A stretch of DNA of 64,000 nt from the NCBI RefSeq assembly GCF_000972865.1, contig NZ_CP011144.1:1054001-1118000 (forward strand), read 5' to 3'. This document shows, in pieces, positions 27,588-35,656 of this stretch. The stretch is from Pseudoxanthomonas suwonensis (lineage in GTDB: Bacteria; Pseudomonadota; Gammaproteobacteria; Xanthomonadales; Xanthomonadaceae). Both the position numbers and the translations under genes were made by a program. Below the pieces are notes generated by a model. The model was not told the DNA's origin, searched no databases, and saw only the letters and a list, made by a program, of their open reading frames with translations. Every line of letters begins with the position of its first letter. Position 1 is the first letter of the stretch.

Positions 27588-28319
27588 TCAGCCTGCGCTG
27601 GTGGCGGGCGCCGGCTGTGCGGCTTCGCGGTCCGGAGGCTGCGCGTGCCCGGCACCCTCCGGATCCGGCGCCGTCTTCATCGCGATCGAGCGGATGGCGT
27701 CGGTCACGCCGGCCAGCGGCACGCGCTCGGCCAGCCGCCGGAAGGTGTCGCGGCTGTCGTAACCAGACCCGTCCTTGAGGTACATGTCGTACATGGACAG
27801 CAGCTCCCCGCAGGCCGCGGCGAGCCCGCGCTGGCTGCCGGCGGCCAGCGCCTTCCCGACCCGGTCGAAGGCGTGCAGGCAATCCGAGAGCCAGAGCAGG
27901 TCGTAGCGGGCCTTGTTCGGCTCCGGGCCATGGTGGCCGCGGGTGTAGGCGCTGTAGTGCCTGATCGCCACCGCCACGCGCGCGACGTGCTCGAACAGCG
28001 TGCCGACCTCCCCGGAGATGTCGAGGCTGTCGACCACGACCGTCGGCAGCGGCCGCTCCGCCTGCGCCTGGTCCCGGGCCTCGAGCGACCGCCTGAGCTC
28101 GGCGTGCTCGCGCTGCAGGGCATCGAACCGGGCCGCGACCGCGGCGGCCTTGTCCTCCAGGCGGCGCAGGGCGGCGCGATAGCGTGCGTTGCGTTCCTGG
28201 GTCTCGGCATGCTCCTGACGCTCGCGGCGCAGGCGCCTGCCCAGGCCGGCCGCCAGCAGGGTGGCTGCAATGGCCCAGCCAGCGAGGATCGCCATAAGGA
28301 CGAGCGGGAAAATGTTCAT
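27588..28319 (-). CDS. Membrane-anchored coiled-coil protein of unknown function
   Basis: 243 residues. One N-terminal membrane segment (MNIFPLVLMAILAGWAIAAT...) is followed by a highly charged heptad-rich helix, about residues 30-90 (RRERQEHAETQERNARYRAA), predicted to be coiled coil. A globular helical domain follows with TLFEHVARVAVAIRHYSAYT, YDLLWLSDCLHAFDRVG and LLSMYDMYLKDGSGYDSRD. A Pro/Ala-rich tail ends it. The topology places the domain in the cytoplasm or periplasm at the inner membrane. The start is the ATG beginning MNIF; the frame extends 22 codons further. It converges with ahcY. No family is recognised. Confidence 0.7.
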   Translation of the reverse strand: MNIFPLVLMAILAGWAIAATLLAAGLGRRLRRERQEHAETQERNARYRAALRRLEDKAAAVAARFDALQREHAELRRSLEARDQAQAERPLPTVVVDSLDISGEVGTLFEHVARVAVAIRHYSAYTRGHHGPEPNKARYDLLWLSDCLHAFDRVGKALAAGSQRGLAAACGELLSMYDMYLKDGSGYDSRDTFRRLAERVPLAGVTDAIRSIAMKTAPDPEGAGHAQPPDREAAQPAPATSAG

Positions 28320-28466
28320 TCGGCTCGGAGGGGAGTGGACGGACGGTGGCGTGTCCCCTGGTGGACGATGCGCGCCGGGCGGCACCCAGCGGACCGGGAG
28401 ACCATGACTAGATCGGCCGGCCCGGGAATATCCTGAGCCCGCACCGCATGCGGCGCGGCGACCGGG

Positions 28467-29024
28467 TCAAGGCCGCCAGTTGGCGTTGTTCTCCCAGAAC
28501 TCGACGCTGCGCCGGTAGGCCTCGCGGTCCAGCGGCACGCCCGAGCCACCCTCCTCCACGCCCAGCGCGTTGCGCATCATGGTGACCGGCGCCATCGGGA
28601 TCTCCTCCGGCAGCGCGGTGTACAGGCAGCCGACCACGCCCCAGTCGGCCTCGATCGGCGAGCCTTCCGCCGCCAGCTGCCCGCGGCTGTAGAGGATGAC
28701 GACCAGATAGTCGGCGACCGGCGGCTCCACGCCCTCGAACCAGCGCACGAGCACCGGCAACTCCTGCTTCGTGCGCGCCTCGTAGGCGGAACGCAGCCGG
28801 TGCCGGTTGGCGTCGGTGACCGGCACGGTCAGGCAGCGGGTGGCGGTCCAGTTGCGGTGCACGTGCAGCTTGCAGAACGGCGCATAGCCGTCGAGCACCT
28901 TCAGCGGCGCATGCTCGTTGAGGTAGCGCTCGAATTCATCCGGCGTGCAGTCCTGGATGGTGTTGCCGCGCGGTTGCCGCGGGAACAGGCGGGCACGGGC
29001 GAAGGGGGTGAGGAAGATCGACAT
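28467..29024 (-). CDS. Conserved hypothetical protein, probably DUF3228
   Basis: A 185-residue soluble protein with no signal peptide. Distinctive parts are CTPDEFERYLN, GYAPFCKLHVHRNWT, a basic segment, YLVVILYSRGQLAAEG, ADWGVVGCLYTALPEEIPMA and a C-terminal EFWENNANWRP. The pattern recalls DUF3228, a family of unknown function in proteobacteria and plants; this is from memory and not tested. No catalytic motif is obvious. It is divergent from metF across 223 bp and is preceded on the same strand by the coiled-coil gene, 147 bp away. Confidence 0.7.
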   Translation of the reverse strand: MSIFLTPFARARLFPRQPRGNTIQDCTPDEFERYLNEHAPLKVLDGYAPFCKLHVHRNWTATRCLTVPVTDANRHRLRSAYEARTKQELPVLVRWFEGVEPPVADYLVVILYSRGQLAAEGSPIEADWGVVGCLYTALPEEIPMAPVTMMRNALGVEEGGSGVPLDREAYRRSVEFWENNANWRP

Positions 29025-29189
29025 GCGGGAGGCGGGCCGTGGCGTCGGGCGAGTCTAGCGGCGGGCGGGCGCGCCACGCACGCCCAAGACTCCGACCAGC
29101 CCACGATCCACGACCGGATCATGCCCGCGACCGCGGGGGTCAGGCGGACCGGCGCCGCCCGGGCCCACGCCCGGATATGCGCCTCCAAC

Positions 29190-29219
29190 TTCACATCCAT
29201 CGCGATAAAGAGATATTAT
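29190..29219 (+). promoter_or_regulatory. Putative metF promoter
   Basis: TTCACA at 29190-29195 and TATTAT at 29214-29219 are separated by 18 bp, about 30 bp upstream of the metF ATG. The AT-rich CGATAAAGAGATATTATC stretch is exceptional locally. A transcription start would leave a leader of about 22 nt, too short for a riboswitch. Confidence 0.6.
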
Positions 29220-29247
29220 CCCGGCACCGTCCGCCCGACCCGCCGCG

Positions 29248-30069
29248 ATGACCCCGCTCAGCTTCGAGTTCTACCCCCCCAAGACCGACGAGCAGCGCGC
29301 CCAGCTCGACCGTGCCGCAGCGAAGCTGAGGCCGTACGCCCCCGATTACGTGTCCTGCACCTTCGGCGCCGGCGGCTCGACCCTGAGCTACACCTCCGAG
29401 ACGGTGCGCCACCTCAACCAGCACCATGGCTTCGAGGCCGCGCCGCACCTGTCCTGCGTCGGCGGCAACCGCGAGGAGATCCGCGAACTGCTCAAGCTCT
29501 ACCGCGCGATCGGCTGTCGCCGCATCGTCGCCCTGCGCGGCGACCTGCCCTCGGGCATGGGCCATCCCGGTGACCTGCGCTATGCCGCCGAGCTGGTCGA
29601 ACTGATCCGCGCCGAGCACGGCGACCGCTTCCGCATCGAGGTGGCCGCCTACCCGGAGACCCATCCCCAGGCCGAGGACGCCCTGGCCGACCTGCGCCAC
29701 TTCAAGGCCAAGGTCGAGGCCGGCGCCGACGCGGCGATCACCCAGTACTTCTACAACGCCGACGCCTACTTCCGCTTCGTCAACGACGTGCGCCGGCTCG
29801 GCGTGGACATCCCGATCGTGCCCGGGATCATGCCGATTTCCAATTTCGCCCAGCTGCGCCGCTTCTCCGAGGCCTGCGGTGCGGAGATCCCGCGCTGGAT
29901 CGGCAAGCGCATGCAGGCCTTCGGCGACGACGCGGCGGCGGTGCGCGAGTTCGGCGCCGACGTGGTCGCCGACCTGTGCCGCCAGCTGGTCGCGGGCGGC
30001 GCGCCCGGCCTGCACTTCTACACCCTGAACCTGGCCAAGCCGACCGAGGCCGTGCTGGCCAGGCTGTGA
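29248..30069 (+). CDS. metF: 5,10-methylenetetrahydrofolate reductase
   Basis: A 273-residue flavin enzyme that reduces methylene-THF to methyl-THF, the methyl donor for methionine synthesis. It begins directly with the TIM-barrel strand LSFEFYPPKTDEQRA, whose Glu is catalytic. CTFGAGGSTLS, RRIVALRGDLP (folate-binding Asp), AAYPETHP, ITQYFYNADAYFRF and VPGIMPISNF are all characteristic. Its length matches bacterial MetF without the eukaryotic regulatory domain. With ahcY and metK nearby it belongs to the methionine/SAM cycle. A small exported protein follows 46 bp downstream. Confidence 0.95.
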   Translation: MTPLSFEFYPPKTDEQRAQLDRAAAKLRPYAPDYVSCTFGAGGSTLSYTSETVRHLNQHHGFEAAPHLSCVGGNREEIRELLKLYRAIGCRRIVALRGDLPSGMGHPGDLRYAAELVELIRAEHGDRFRIEVAAYPETHPQAEDALADLRHFKAKVEAGADAAITQYFYNADAYFRFVNDVRRLGVDIPIVPGIMPISNFAQLRRFSEACGAEIPRWIGKRMQAFGDDAAAVREFGADVVADLCRQLVAGGAPGLHFYTLNLAKPTEAVLARL

Positions 30070-30115
30070 CGGGGGCGCTTCTCGCGGCCGCCCGCTCCGG
30101 CTAGGCTGCGGCCGC

Positions 30116-30823
30116 ATGTGCCGCTTCCTGCTGCTCCTGTCCGGAACCCTGCTGGTGAGCCTGCCCGCTTCGGCGCACGCGCAGCCGGTGCAGCGCTGCA
30201 TCGGGCCGGACGGTCGCGCCGTCTACACCGACCGCCGCTGCGACGACATCGGCGCGGTCGAACGCCTGCCCCCTGCCGCCGCCGGCGAGGGCCCGCGGCT
30301 GTTCCGCGGCGGTTGCCCGCACCTGCTCAGCCAGCTGGTCGGCGAGATCGGCGCGGCGATCCAGGGCCGCGACGTCAACCGGCTGGCCAGCGTCTACGAC
30401 TGGAGCGGCGTGTCCAATGCCTCCGCCGGGCGGCTGCTCGACCGGCTCGAAGGCATCGTGCAACGGCCGCTGGTGGACATCGCGCCGGTCTATGGCGGCG
30501 ACGTGGGCGTCGCCGCTGCGACCGGCCCGGCGCCCGCCCCCATGGCCGCGGCGCCAGCGGACGACAGCCCGCCGCCTACCGGACCGGACGCCTGGATGCC
30601 GAGCTGGAGCGGCCGGATGCGCAGTGCCGTTCCGGCCGACGGTGCGGATGCCGTTGCCGATGCCGGCCCCGACGCCGGCACGCTGCCCGCACCGCCACCG
30701 GCACCCGCCCGGCCGCGGCCGGTGGCGCTGCGCATCGAACAGACCCTGGCCGGCGGCACCACGCCCACGCGCACGGTGTTCGGCCTGCGGCGCCACTACG
30801 GCTGCTTCTGGATCACTTTGTAG
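30116..30823 (+). CDS. Exported protein with DUF4124-like N-terminus; stop codon lies in a REP element
   Basis: 235 residues. A signal peptide (MCRFLLLLSGTLLVSLPASA) is followed by QRCIGPDGRAVYTDRRCDD, the pattern of DUF4124-type exported proteins, with two Cys likely to form a disulphide. A helical middle (CPHLLSQLVGEIGAAIQGRD..) and a long Pro/Ala-rich linker follow. The C-terminus HYGCFWITL is hydrophobic. The TAG stop is the GTAG start of a palindromic repeat (30819-30916), so the natural end may have been altered by insertion. A TAGGCT hexamer at 30102-30107 could be its -10. Function unknown. Confidence 0.72.
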   Translation: MCRFLLLLSGTLLVSLPASAHAQPVQRCIGPDGRAVYTDRRCDDIGAVERLPPAAAGEGPRLFRGGCPHLLSQLVGEIGAAIQGRDVNRLASVYDWSGVSNASAGRLLDRLEGIVQRPLVDIAPVYGGDVGVAAATGPAPAPMAAAPADDSPPPTGPDAWMPSWSGRMRSAVPADGADAVADAGPDAGTLPAPPPAPARPRPVALRIEQTLAGGTTPTRTVFGLRRHYGCFWITL

Positions 30824-30916
30824 GAGCCGGGTTCAGCCGGCGACACGGGCGTCGGGATCACGAGGGCGTCGCCTGTGCCAACGACGTCGGGTCGCCGGCT
30901 GAACCCGGCTCCTACA
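30819..30916. repeat. GTAG-type REP element overlapping the preceding stop codon
   Basis: TGTAGGAGCCGGGTTCAGCC ... GGCTGAACCCGGCTCCTACA: a 98-bp element with nearly perfect 20-bp arms. The left-arm TAG at 30821-30823 serves as the stop codon of the upstream gene. Confidence 0.85.
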
Positions 30917-30938
30917 ACAGCAGCGCCAATGCGCTTTC

Positions 30939-31020
30939 TGTAGGAGCTGACTTCAGTCGGCGACACGGGCGTCGGAAACACAAGGGTGTCGCCTGTGCCA
31001 ACGCGCGTCGGGTCACCGAT
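30939..31020. repeat. Partial REP element
   Basis: The left arm TGTAGGAGCTGACTTCAGTC and the core are present, but the right arm has decayed (GGGTCACCGATGG). It starts 22 bp after the complete copy and ends about 80 bp before ilvE. Confidence 0.7.
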
Positions 31021-31100
31021 GGATCGCCCCTGCACACCCAGGACCGGCCTGCCACCACCGCTTGCGGCAGAATGGCCCCGTCCCCGCACGGAGCAGGCCG

Positions 31101-32012
31101 ATGCAGTTCCCGGAGAAGATCTGGCACAACGGCGCGATCAAGCCCTGGGCCGAGGCCACCACCCACGTGATGGCGCACGCGATCCACTACGGCTCCTCGG
31201 TGTTCGAGGGCCTCCGCGCCTACGACACGCCGAACGGCACGGCGATCTTCCGCCTGAGCGACCACAACCGGCGCCTGTTCAATTCAGCGAAGATCTACGA
31301 CATCGCGATCCCGTACACGCTGGAGCAGATCAACGCCGCCTGCCGCGACATCGTCAAGGCCAACGGCCTGCGCAGCGCCTACCTGCGCCCGGTCGCGTTC
31401 CGCGGCGTGGGCAGCGTCGGCATCGCCGCCGAGACGCCGATCGACGTGGCGGTGGCCGCGCTGGACTTCGGCCGTTACCTCGGCGCCGAGGCGCTGGAAC
31501 AGGGCATCGACGCCTGCGTCTCCAGCTGGCAGCGGTTCGCGCCCAACACCGTGCCGGCCGGGGCCAAGGCCGGCGGCAACTACCTGTCCGGGCAGCTGGT
31601 CACGCGCGAGGCGCGCCGGCACGGCTATGGCGAAGGCATCGCGCTGGCCTCGACCGGGCTGCTCAGCGAAGGCGCCGGCGAGAACCTGTTCCTGGTCTTC
31701 GACGGCGCGCTGCACACCACGCCGGCCAGCGCCTCGATCCTGGCCGGTATCACACGCGACTCGATCATCAAGCTCGCCCGCGACGCCGGCATCGAAGTGA
31801 TCGAGCGCGACCTCCCGCGCGAGTACCTGTACCTGTGCGACGAGCTGCTGATGTGCGGCACCGCCGCCGAGATCACCCCGCTGCGCTCGGTCGACGGCAA
31901 GCCGGTCGGCGACGGCGCGCCCGGGCCGGTGACGCGGCGTGTGCAGGAGCTGTTCTTCGGCCTGTTCGACGGCAGCACGCCGGACACGCGCGGCTGGCTG
32001 GAGTACATCTGA
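31101..32012 (+). CDS. ilvE: Branched-chain amino acid aminotransferase
   Basis: A 303-residue PLP enzyme (aminotransferase class IV) that makes valine, leucine and isoleucine from their keto acids and glutamate. MAHAIHYGSSVFEGLRAY at the N-terminus, RPVAFRG, the cofactor Lys in PAGAKAGGNYLSGQLV, EGAGENLFLV, LAGITRDSIIKLA and the C-terminal CGTAAEITPLRSVDG are typical of IlvE. The ATG at 31101 gives the standard N-terminus (MQFPEKIWHNGAIKPW) and has GGAG upstream. It lies alone between REP elements rather than in an ilv operon. Confidence 0.94.
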   Translation: MQFPEKIWHNGAIKPWAEATTHVMAHAIHYGSSVFEGLRAYDTPNGTAIFRLSDHNRRLFNSAKIYDIAIPYTLEQINAACRDIVKANGLRSAYLRPVAFRGVGSVGIAAETPIDVAVAALDFGRYLGAEALEQGIDACVSSWQRFAPNTVPAGAKAGGNYLSGQLVTREARRHGYGEGIALASTGLLSEGAGENLFLVFDGALHTTPASASILAGITRDSIIKLARDAGIEVIERDLPREYLYLCDELLMCGTAAEITPLRSVDGKPVGDGAPGPVTRRVQELFFGLFDGSTPDTRGWLEYI

Positions 32013-32064
32013 AGCCACGGCACTGCCGCTGCGCATAGAAAGCGGGCGCTGGCCGGACCCCGTG

Positions 32065-32770
32065 TGCAGGAGCCGGGTTCAGCCGGCGACACGACGCCGT
32101 CGGCACAGGCGACGCCTTCGTGGTCCCGACGCCCGTGTCGCCGACTGAAGTCAGCTCCTACAGAAGAGCGGCCGCGCTGTGGCTGTTGTAGGAGCCGGGT
32201 TCAGCCGGCGACACGACGCCGTCGGCACAGGCGACGCCCTCGTGGTTCCGACGCCCGTGTCGCCGACTGAAGTCAGCTCCTACAGAAGAGCGGCCGCGCC
32301 ACGGCTGTTGTAGGAGCCGGGTTCAGCCGGCGACGCGACGCCCTCGGCACAGGCAACGCCCTCGTGGTCCCGACGCCCGTGTCGTCGACTGAAGTCAGCT
32401 CCTACAGAAGAGCGGCCGCGCTGTGGCTGATGTAGGAGCCGGGTTCAGCCGGCGACACGACGCCGTCGGCACAGGCGACGCCCCCGTGGTTCCGACGCCC
32501 GTGTCGCCGACTGAAGTCAGCTCCTACAGAAGAGCGGCCGCGCTGTGGCTGTTGCAGGGGCCGGGTTCAGCCGGCGACCCGACGCCATCGGCACAGGCGA
32601 CGCCCCCGTGGTTCCAACGCCCGTGTCGCCGACTGAAGTCAGCTCCTACAGGAGAGCGGCCGCGCTGTGGCTGTTGTAGGAGCCGGGTTCAGCCGGCGAC
32701 CCGACGCCGTCGGCACAGGCGACGCCCCCACGCCTCAGACACCCGAGCCGCCATGCCGGCTCCTGCAACA
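32065..32770. repeat. Tandem array of six REP units, period about 122 bp
   Basis: Six copies begin near 32065, 32187, 32309, 32432, 32553 and 32675. Each has left arm AGGAGCCGGGTTCAGCCGGC, a core GACGCC.TCGGCACAGGCGACGCC, right arm GACTGAAGTCAGCTCCTACA, and a near-constant linker AGAGCGGCCGCGC..GGCTGT. The sixth unit degenerates at its right end. The array fills the 792-bp gap 32013-32804 between ilvE and a histidine kinase, and no gene lies there. Left and right arms differ (GGGTTCAGCC versus GACTTCAGTC), so each unit is itself a pair of half-matching palindromes. Confidence 0.9.
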
Positions 32771-32804
32771 GGAAACCACGGCAGCGCCCACGCGAAACAC
32801 GGCT

Positions 32805-34184
32805 TCAGGCTTCGGTGCCGTCCGTTTCAACGTCGGCCGGGATCGCGCCGCCGAACGACAGCATCGCCACCACCCCGTGTTCGCCGTCATGGCGCGGCTG
32901 GACGCTGACGTCCCAGCCGTACAGGTCGCATAGCCGGCCCACGATCGACAGGCCGATGCCGGCGCCCTGCGAATGCCCGGCATGGGTCCCGCGGTAGCCG
33001 CGCTGGAACAGGCGCGCGGCGTCCTCCTCGCTCAGGCCGGGGCCGGTGTCGACCACCTCGACCCCGTTGGGCAGCAGGCGCACCACGATCTCACCCTGCG
33101 GGGTGTACTTGACCGCGTTGCCGACCAGGTTGCCCAGAGCCACCGACAGCGCCGCCTCCGGCGCCTCGATCACCAGGCCCTGCTCGCCCTCCATGCGCAA
33201 TTCCAGCGGCTTGCCGCCGAGCTGGGCACGGTGCGAGTCCAGCAGCTGCTCGGCGACCTTGGCCACGTCGCTGCTGCCCTGGCCGCGCTCGTTGCGCGAC
33301 AGCAGCAGCAGCGAGCCGATCAGGTCGCTGCACTGCTGCTCGGCGCGCTGGATGCGCTGCAGGCGCGCGCGGGTGCGCTCGTCCAGGTCCGGGCGCGACA
33401 GCAGCAGTTCCACCGCGCCCTTGATCACCGCCAGCGGCGTGCGCAGCTCGTGGCTGACGTCGGCGTTGAACTCGCGGTCGCGCTGGACCACTTCGGTCAG
33501 GCGCAGGGCGTAGTCGTCCAGTGCCTCGGCCAGCTGGCCGACCTCGTCCTCCGGGAAATGCGCCGCCAGCCGCCGCGGATGGCTGCTGCCGCGGTAGGCG
33601 CGCAGGCGCGCGGCCAGTTCGGTCACCGGCCGCATCACCCGCGCCGCCGACCACCAGCCGATCACCAGCGACAGCGCGCTGAACAGCAGGATCGAGACGA
33701 ACAGCGCGCGCTTGAGCTGGACCTCGCCGCGCATGGTCTGGGTCATGTCGTAGGCGAGGAAGAACCACTCGTCGGGGGTCTTGCGCACCGCCAGCTTGTA
33801 GGCGAACGGCTGCCCGACCTCGTCGCGTCCGCTGATGCTGTGGATGCCGTCGGGCAACTCATACCAGTCCGGTTCGTCGCGGCGCAGCTGCTCGAAGCCC
33901 TCGCGGGTGACCACCCGGCCGTACATCTGCTGCACCGGCAGCTCCGGCCTGGCGTTACCTGGGTCCAGGTAGAACCGACGCGCGTACTCGTCGATGTTCT
34001 TGTTCATCACGTCCTCGACCAGCTGGCTCTCCACGCGCTGGCGCGCGTAGTCGGTCAGGAACGCGAACAGCGCCGTCAGGCCGGTGCCCAGCAGCAGGAA
34101 CGAGAGGATGATGCGGGTGCGCAGCCGCCGGCGGAAACGCCTGTGCCCGCGCGGGACCGGTGCGGCGCCGTCAGGTGCCGCCAT
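32805..34184 (-). CDS. Sensor histidine kinase, ColS/VgrS-like
   Basis: A 459-residue inner-membrane kinase. Membrane segments lie at about 24-44 and 161-180 and enclose a periplasmic sensor of about 115 residues with acidic/aromatic stretches (RRDEPDWYELPDGIHSI). A HAMP linker, the phospho-acceptor His in DVSHELRTP near 245, and the ATP-binding boxes (GNLVGNAVKYTP, VVDTGPGLSEED, GAGIGLSIVGRLC) follow. It forms a pair with the response regulator upstream, overlapping it by 14 bp if the ATG at 34184 is used; an ATG at 34214 is also possible. Sensor layout and the partner suggest the ColRS/VgrRS type, which senses metals in pseudomonads and xanthomonads; this is not proved. Confidence 0.85.
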   Translation of the reverse strand: MAAPDGAAPVPRGHRRFRRRLRTRIILSFLLLGTGLTALFAFLTDYARQRVESQLVEDVMNKNIDEYARRFYLDPGNARPELPVQQMYGRVVTREGFEQLRRDEPDWYELPDGIHSISGRDEVGQPFAYKLAVRKTPDEWFFLAYDMTQTMRGEVQLKRALFVSILLFSALSLVIGWWSAARVMRPVTELAARLRAYRGSSHPRRLAAHFPEDEVGQLAEALDDYALRLTEVVQRDREFNADVSHELRTPLAVIKGAVELLLSRPDLDERTRARLQRIQRAEQQCSDLIGSLLLLSRNERGQGSSDVAKVAEQLLDSHRAQLGGKPLELRMEGEQGLVIEAPEAALSVALGNLVGNAVKYTPQGEIVVRLLPNGVEVVDTGPGLSEEDAARLFQRGYRGTHAGHSQGAGIGLSIVGRLCDLYGWDVSVQPRHDGEHGVVAMLSFGGAIPADVETDGTEA

Positions 34185-34854
34185 CGGGAGCCGCGATGCG
34201 GTAGCCGATGCCATGCCGGGTCTGGATGTAGGGGACGGGGAACGGCTTGTCGACCACGGCGCGCAGGCCGTGGATATGCACGCGCAGCGAATCCGAATCC
34301 GGCAGCTCCTCGCCCCAGACCCGGGTTTCCAGTTCCTGGCGGGTAACCACCGCCGGGGAGGCTTCCATCAGCGCCTGCAGGATCTTCAGCGCGGTCGGGT
34401 TGAGCTGCAGCAGCCGGCCCTCGCGGCGGACCTCGAGCGTGTCCAGGTTGTATTCCAGGTCGCCGGTGTTGAGCACCCGGGTCTGCACGCCCTTGCCGCG
34501 CCGCGACAGCGCGTTGAGCCGGACCTCGACCTCCTGCAGCGCGAACGGCTTGATCAGGTAGTCGTCGGCGCCGGAGTCGAAGCCGGCCAGCTTGTTCTCC
34601 AGGCTGTCGCGCGCGGTGAGCATCAGCACCGGGGTCTGCTTGCGCGCCTCGTTGCGCAGCTTGCGGCAGACCTCGATCCCATCCATGCCCGGCAGGTTCA
34701 GGTCGAGCACGATCGCATCGAAGTCGTGGACCACGGCCAGGTGCAGCCCGGTCACGCCGTCGGCGGCGAAGTCCACGGTGTGGCCGCGATCCTCGAGGTA
34801 GTCGCCGAGGTTGGCGGCGATGTCGCTGTTGTCTTCGATGACGAGGATGCGCAC
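34171..34854 (-). CDS. OmpR-family response regulator, ColR/VgrR-like
   Basis: A 227-residue DNA-binding regulator. The receiver domain VRILVIEDNSDIAANLGDYL has acidic residues D8-E7-type, phospho-acceptor D51 in LDLNLPGMDG, T in MLTARD and K in LIKPFAL. The C-terminal winged helix (about 130-225) contains LNPTALKILQALMEAS and RVHIHGLRAVVDKP. The GTG at 34854 is chosen because it follows AGAGGA and gives the usual receiver N-terminus; the frame extends 24 codons further. It lies 10 bp downstream of a gene for a small exported protein and overlaps the histidine kinase, so the three form one operon. The receiver closely resembles ColR of xanthomonads from memory. Confidence 0.88.
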   Translation of the reverse strand: MRILVIEDNSDIAANLGDYLEDRGHTVDFAADGVTGLHLAVVHDFDAIVLDLNLPGMDGIEVCRKLRNEARKQTPVLMLTARDSLENKLAGFDSGADDYLIKPFALQEVEVRLNALSRRGKGVQTRVLNTGDLEYNLDTLEVRREGRLLQLNPTALKILQALMEASPAVVTRQELETRVWGEELPDSDSLRVHIHGLRAVVDKPFPVPYIQTRHGIGYRIAAPDGGT

Positions 34855-34864
34855 GGGTTTCCTC

Positions 34865-35353
34865 TTAGTTGGCCTGCGGCAGGCCGTAGCCACGCTTGCT
34901 CTGCAGCGCGTCGAGCGTCTGTTCACGCATCCGCCGGCGCTCGGCCACAGTCATGCAGTTATTGGTGGGGCGGTGCGACCCGACCCGCTTCTCGCGGATG
35001 CAGACCAGGCGGCTGTCCTCGTGCGCCCGGGTCAGCAGGGTATTGATCCTTTCCTGCTCGTTGAATACTTCCACCTTGGCCGCTTCTGACAGCTGGTCGG
35101 CCGACTGCGCGTCCCCCAGGAGGCTGGAAATACGGTCCAGCGAAGCGGCCACCTGTTGCCGGTCGGCTGCGGAAATCTCGCTGTAGGTCTTGCCGTCGGC
35201 GAGCGCACCGACTATCGCCTGGCGCTGCGCCTCGAACGACCTGCTCAGGTCCAGCCCCTTGTCCGGGGAGAAACCGTTGCCACCGGACTGGACGGTGGCG
35301 CCTGCGGCGAGCGGCGCCAGGGCAAGAAGGGAAGCCAGGACCAGCTTGTACAT
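34865..35353 (-). CDS. Exported helical protein in operon with the two-component system
   Basis: 162 residues, unknown function. A signal peptide (MYKLVLASLLALAPLAAGA) is followed by a mostly helical mature domain: LDLSRSFEAQRQAIVGALAD, ISAADRQQVAASLDRISSLL, a Cys pair in DSRLVCIREKRVGSHRPTNN-C, and MTVAERRRMREQTLDALQS. The start at 35353 is preferred because GAGG lies six bases upstream; an ATG four codons earlier is the alternative. It is 10 bp upstream of the response regulator, so it is probably a periplasmic accessory or a target expressed with the ColRS-like pair. Confidence 0.75.
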   Translation of the reverse strand: MYKLVLASLLALAPLAAGATVQSGGNGFSPDKGLDLSRSFEAQRQAIVGALADGKTYSEISAADRQQVAASLDRISSLLGDAQSADQLSEAAKVEVFNEQERINTLLTRAHEDSRLVCIREKRVGSHRPTNNCMTVAERRRMREQTLDALQSKRGYGLPQAN

Positions 35354-35460
35354 CCAGAACCTCATGGGTGGTGGGATGGCGGGAAGTTCACGGCACGCGG
35401 GGCGTGCCGCCTCCCGATTCTGCCTGTCGTTCCGAAGCCGGGCAAACGCCTGCCGCGGAT

Positions 35461-35495
35461 ACAAAAAGGCCCAGGCTGGGGAGACCGCCTGGGCC
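35461..35495 (-). terminator. Intrinsic terminator downstream of rimK
   Basis: Read on the minus strand: GGCCCAGG ... CCTGGGCC (12-nt loop) followed by TTTTTGT. A textbook stem plus T-tract about 160 bp after rimK, insulating the exported protein/two-component operon from it. The rest of 35366-35656 contains a possible minus-strand promoter (TTGCCC-17-CAGAAT near 35405-35440) and no gene. Confidence 0.75.
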
Positions 35496-35656
35496 AAAGG
35501 ATTGCCCCGATTACCGTATCTCGTATGACGACCGGGGCAGGATGGCCCCGGCTGACGAAGGAGCTGCGGTCCGACGGAGCGTAAGCCCGATTCGATTAAA
35601 GGGGTGTTAAATCCGCGGGCCCGGATCCAGCCCGGTGTCCGGGGCCTCGAATCATC

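Noticed and set aside
32065..32770. Regular direct repeats resembling a CRISPR array
   Set aside because: Units are about 122 bp, palindromic across almost their whole length, and separated by a near-constant linker rather than unique spacers; no cas genes are present.
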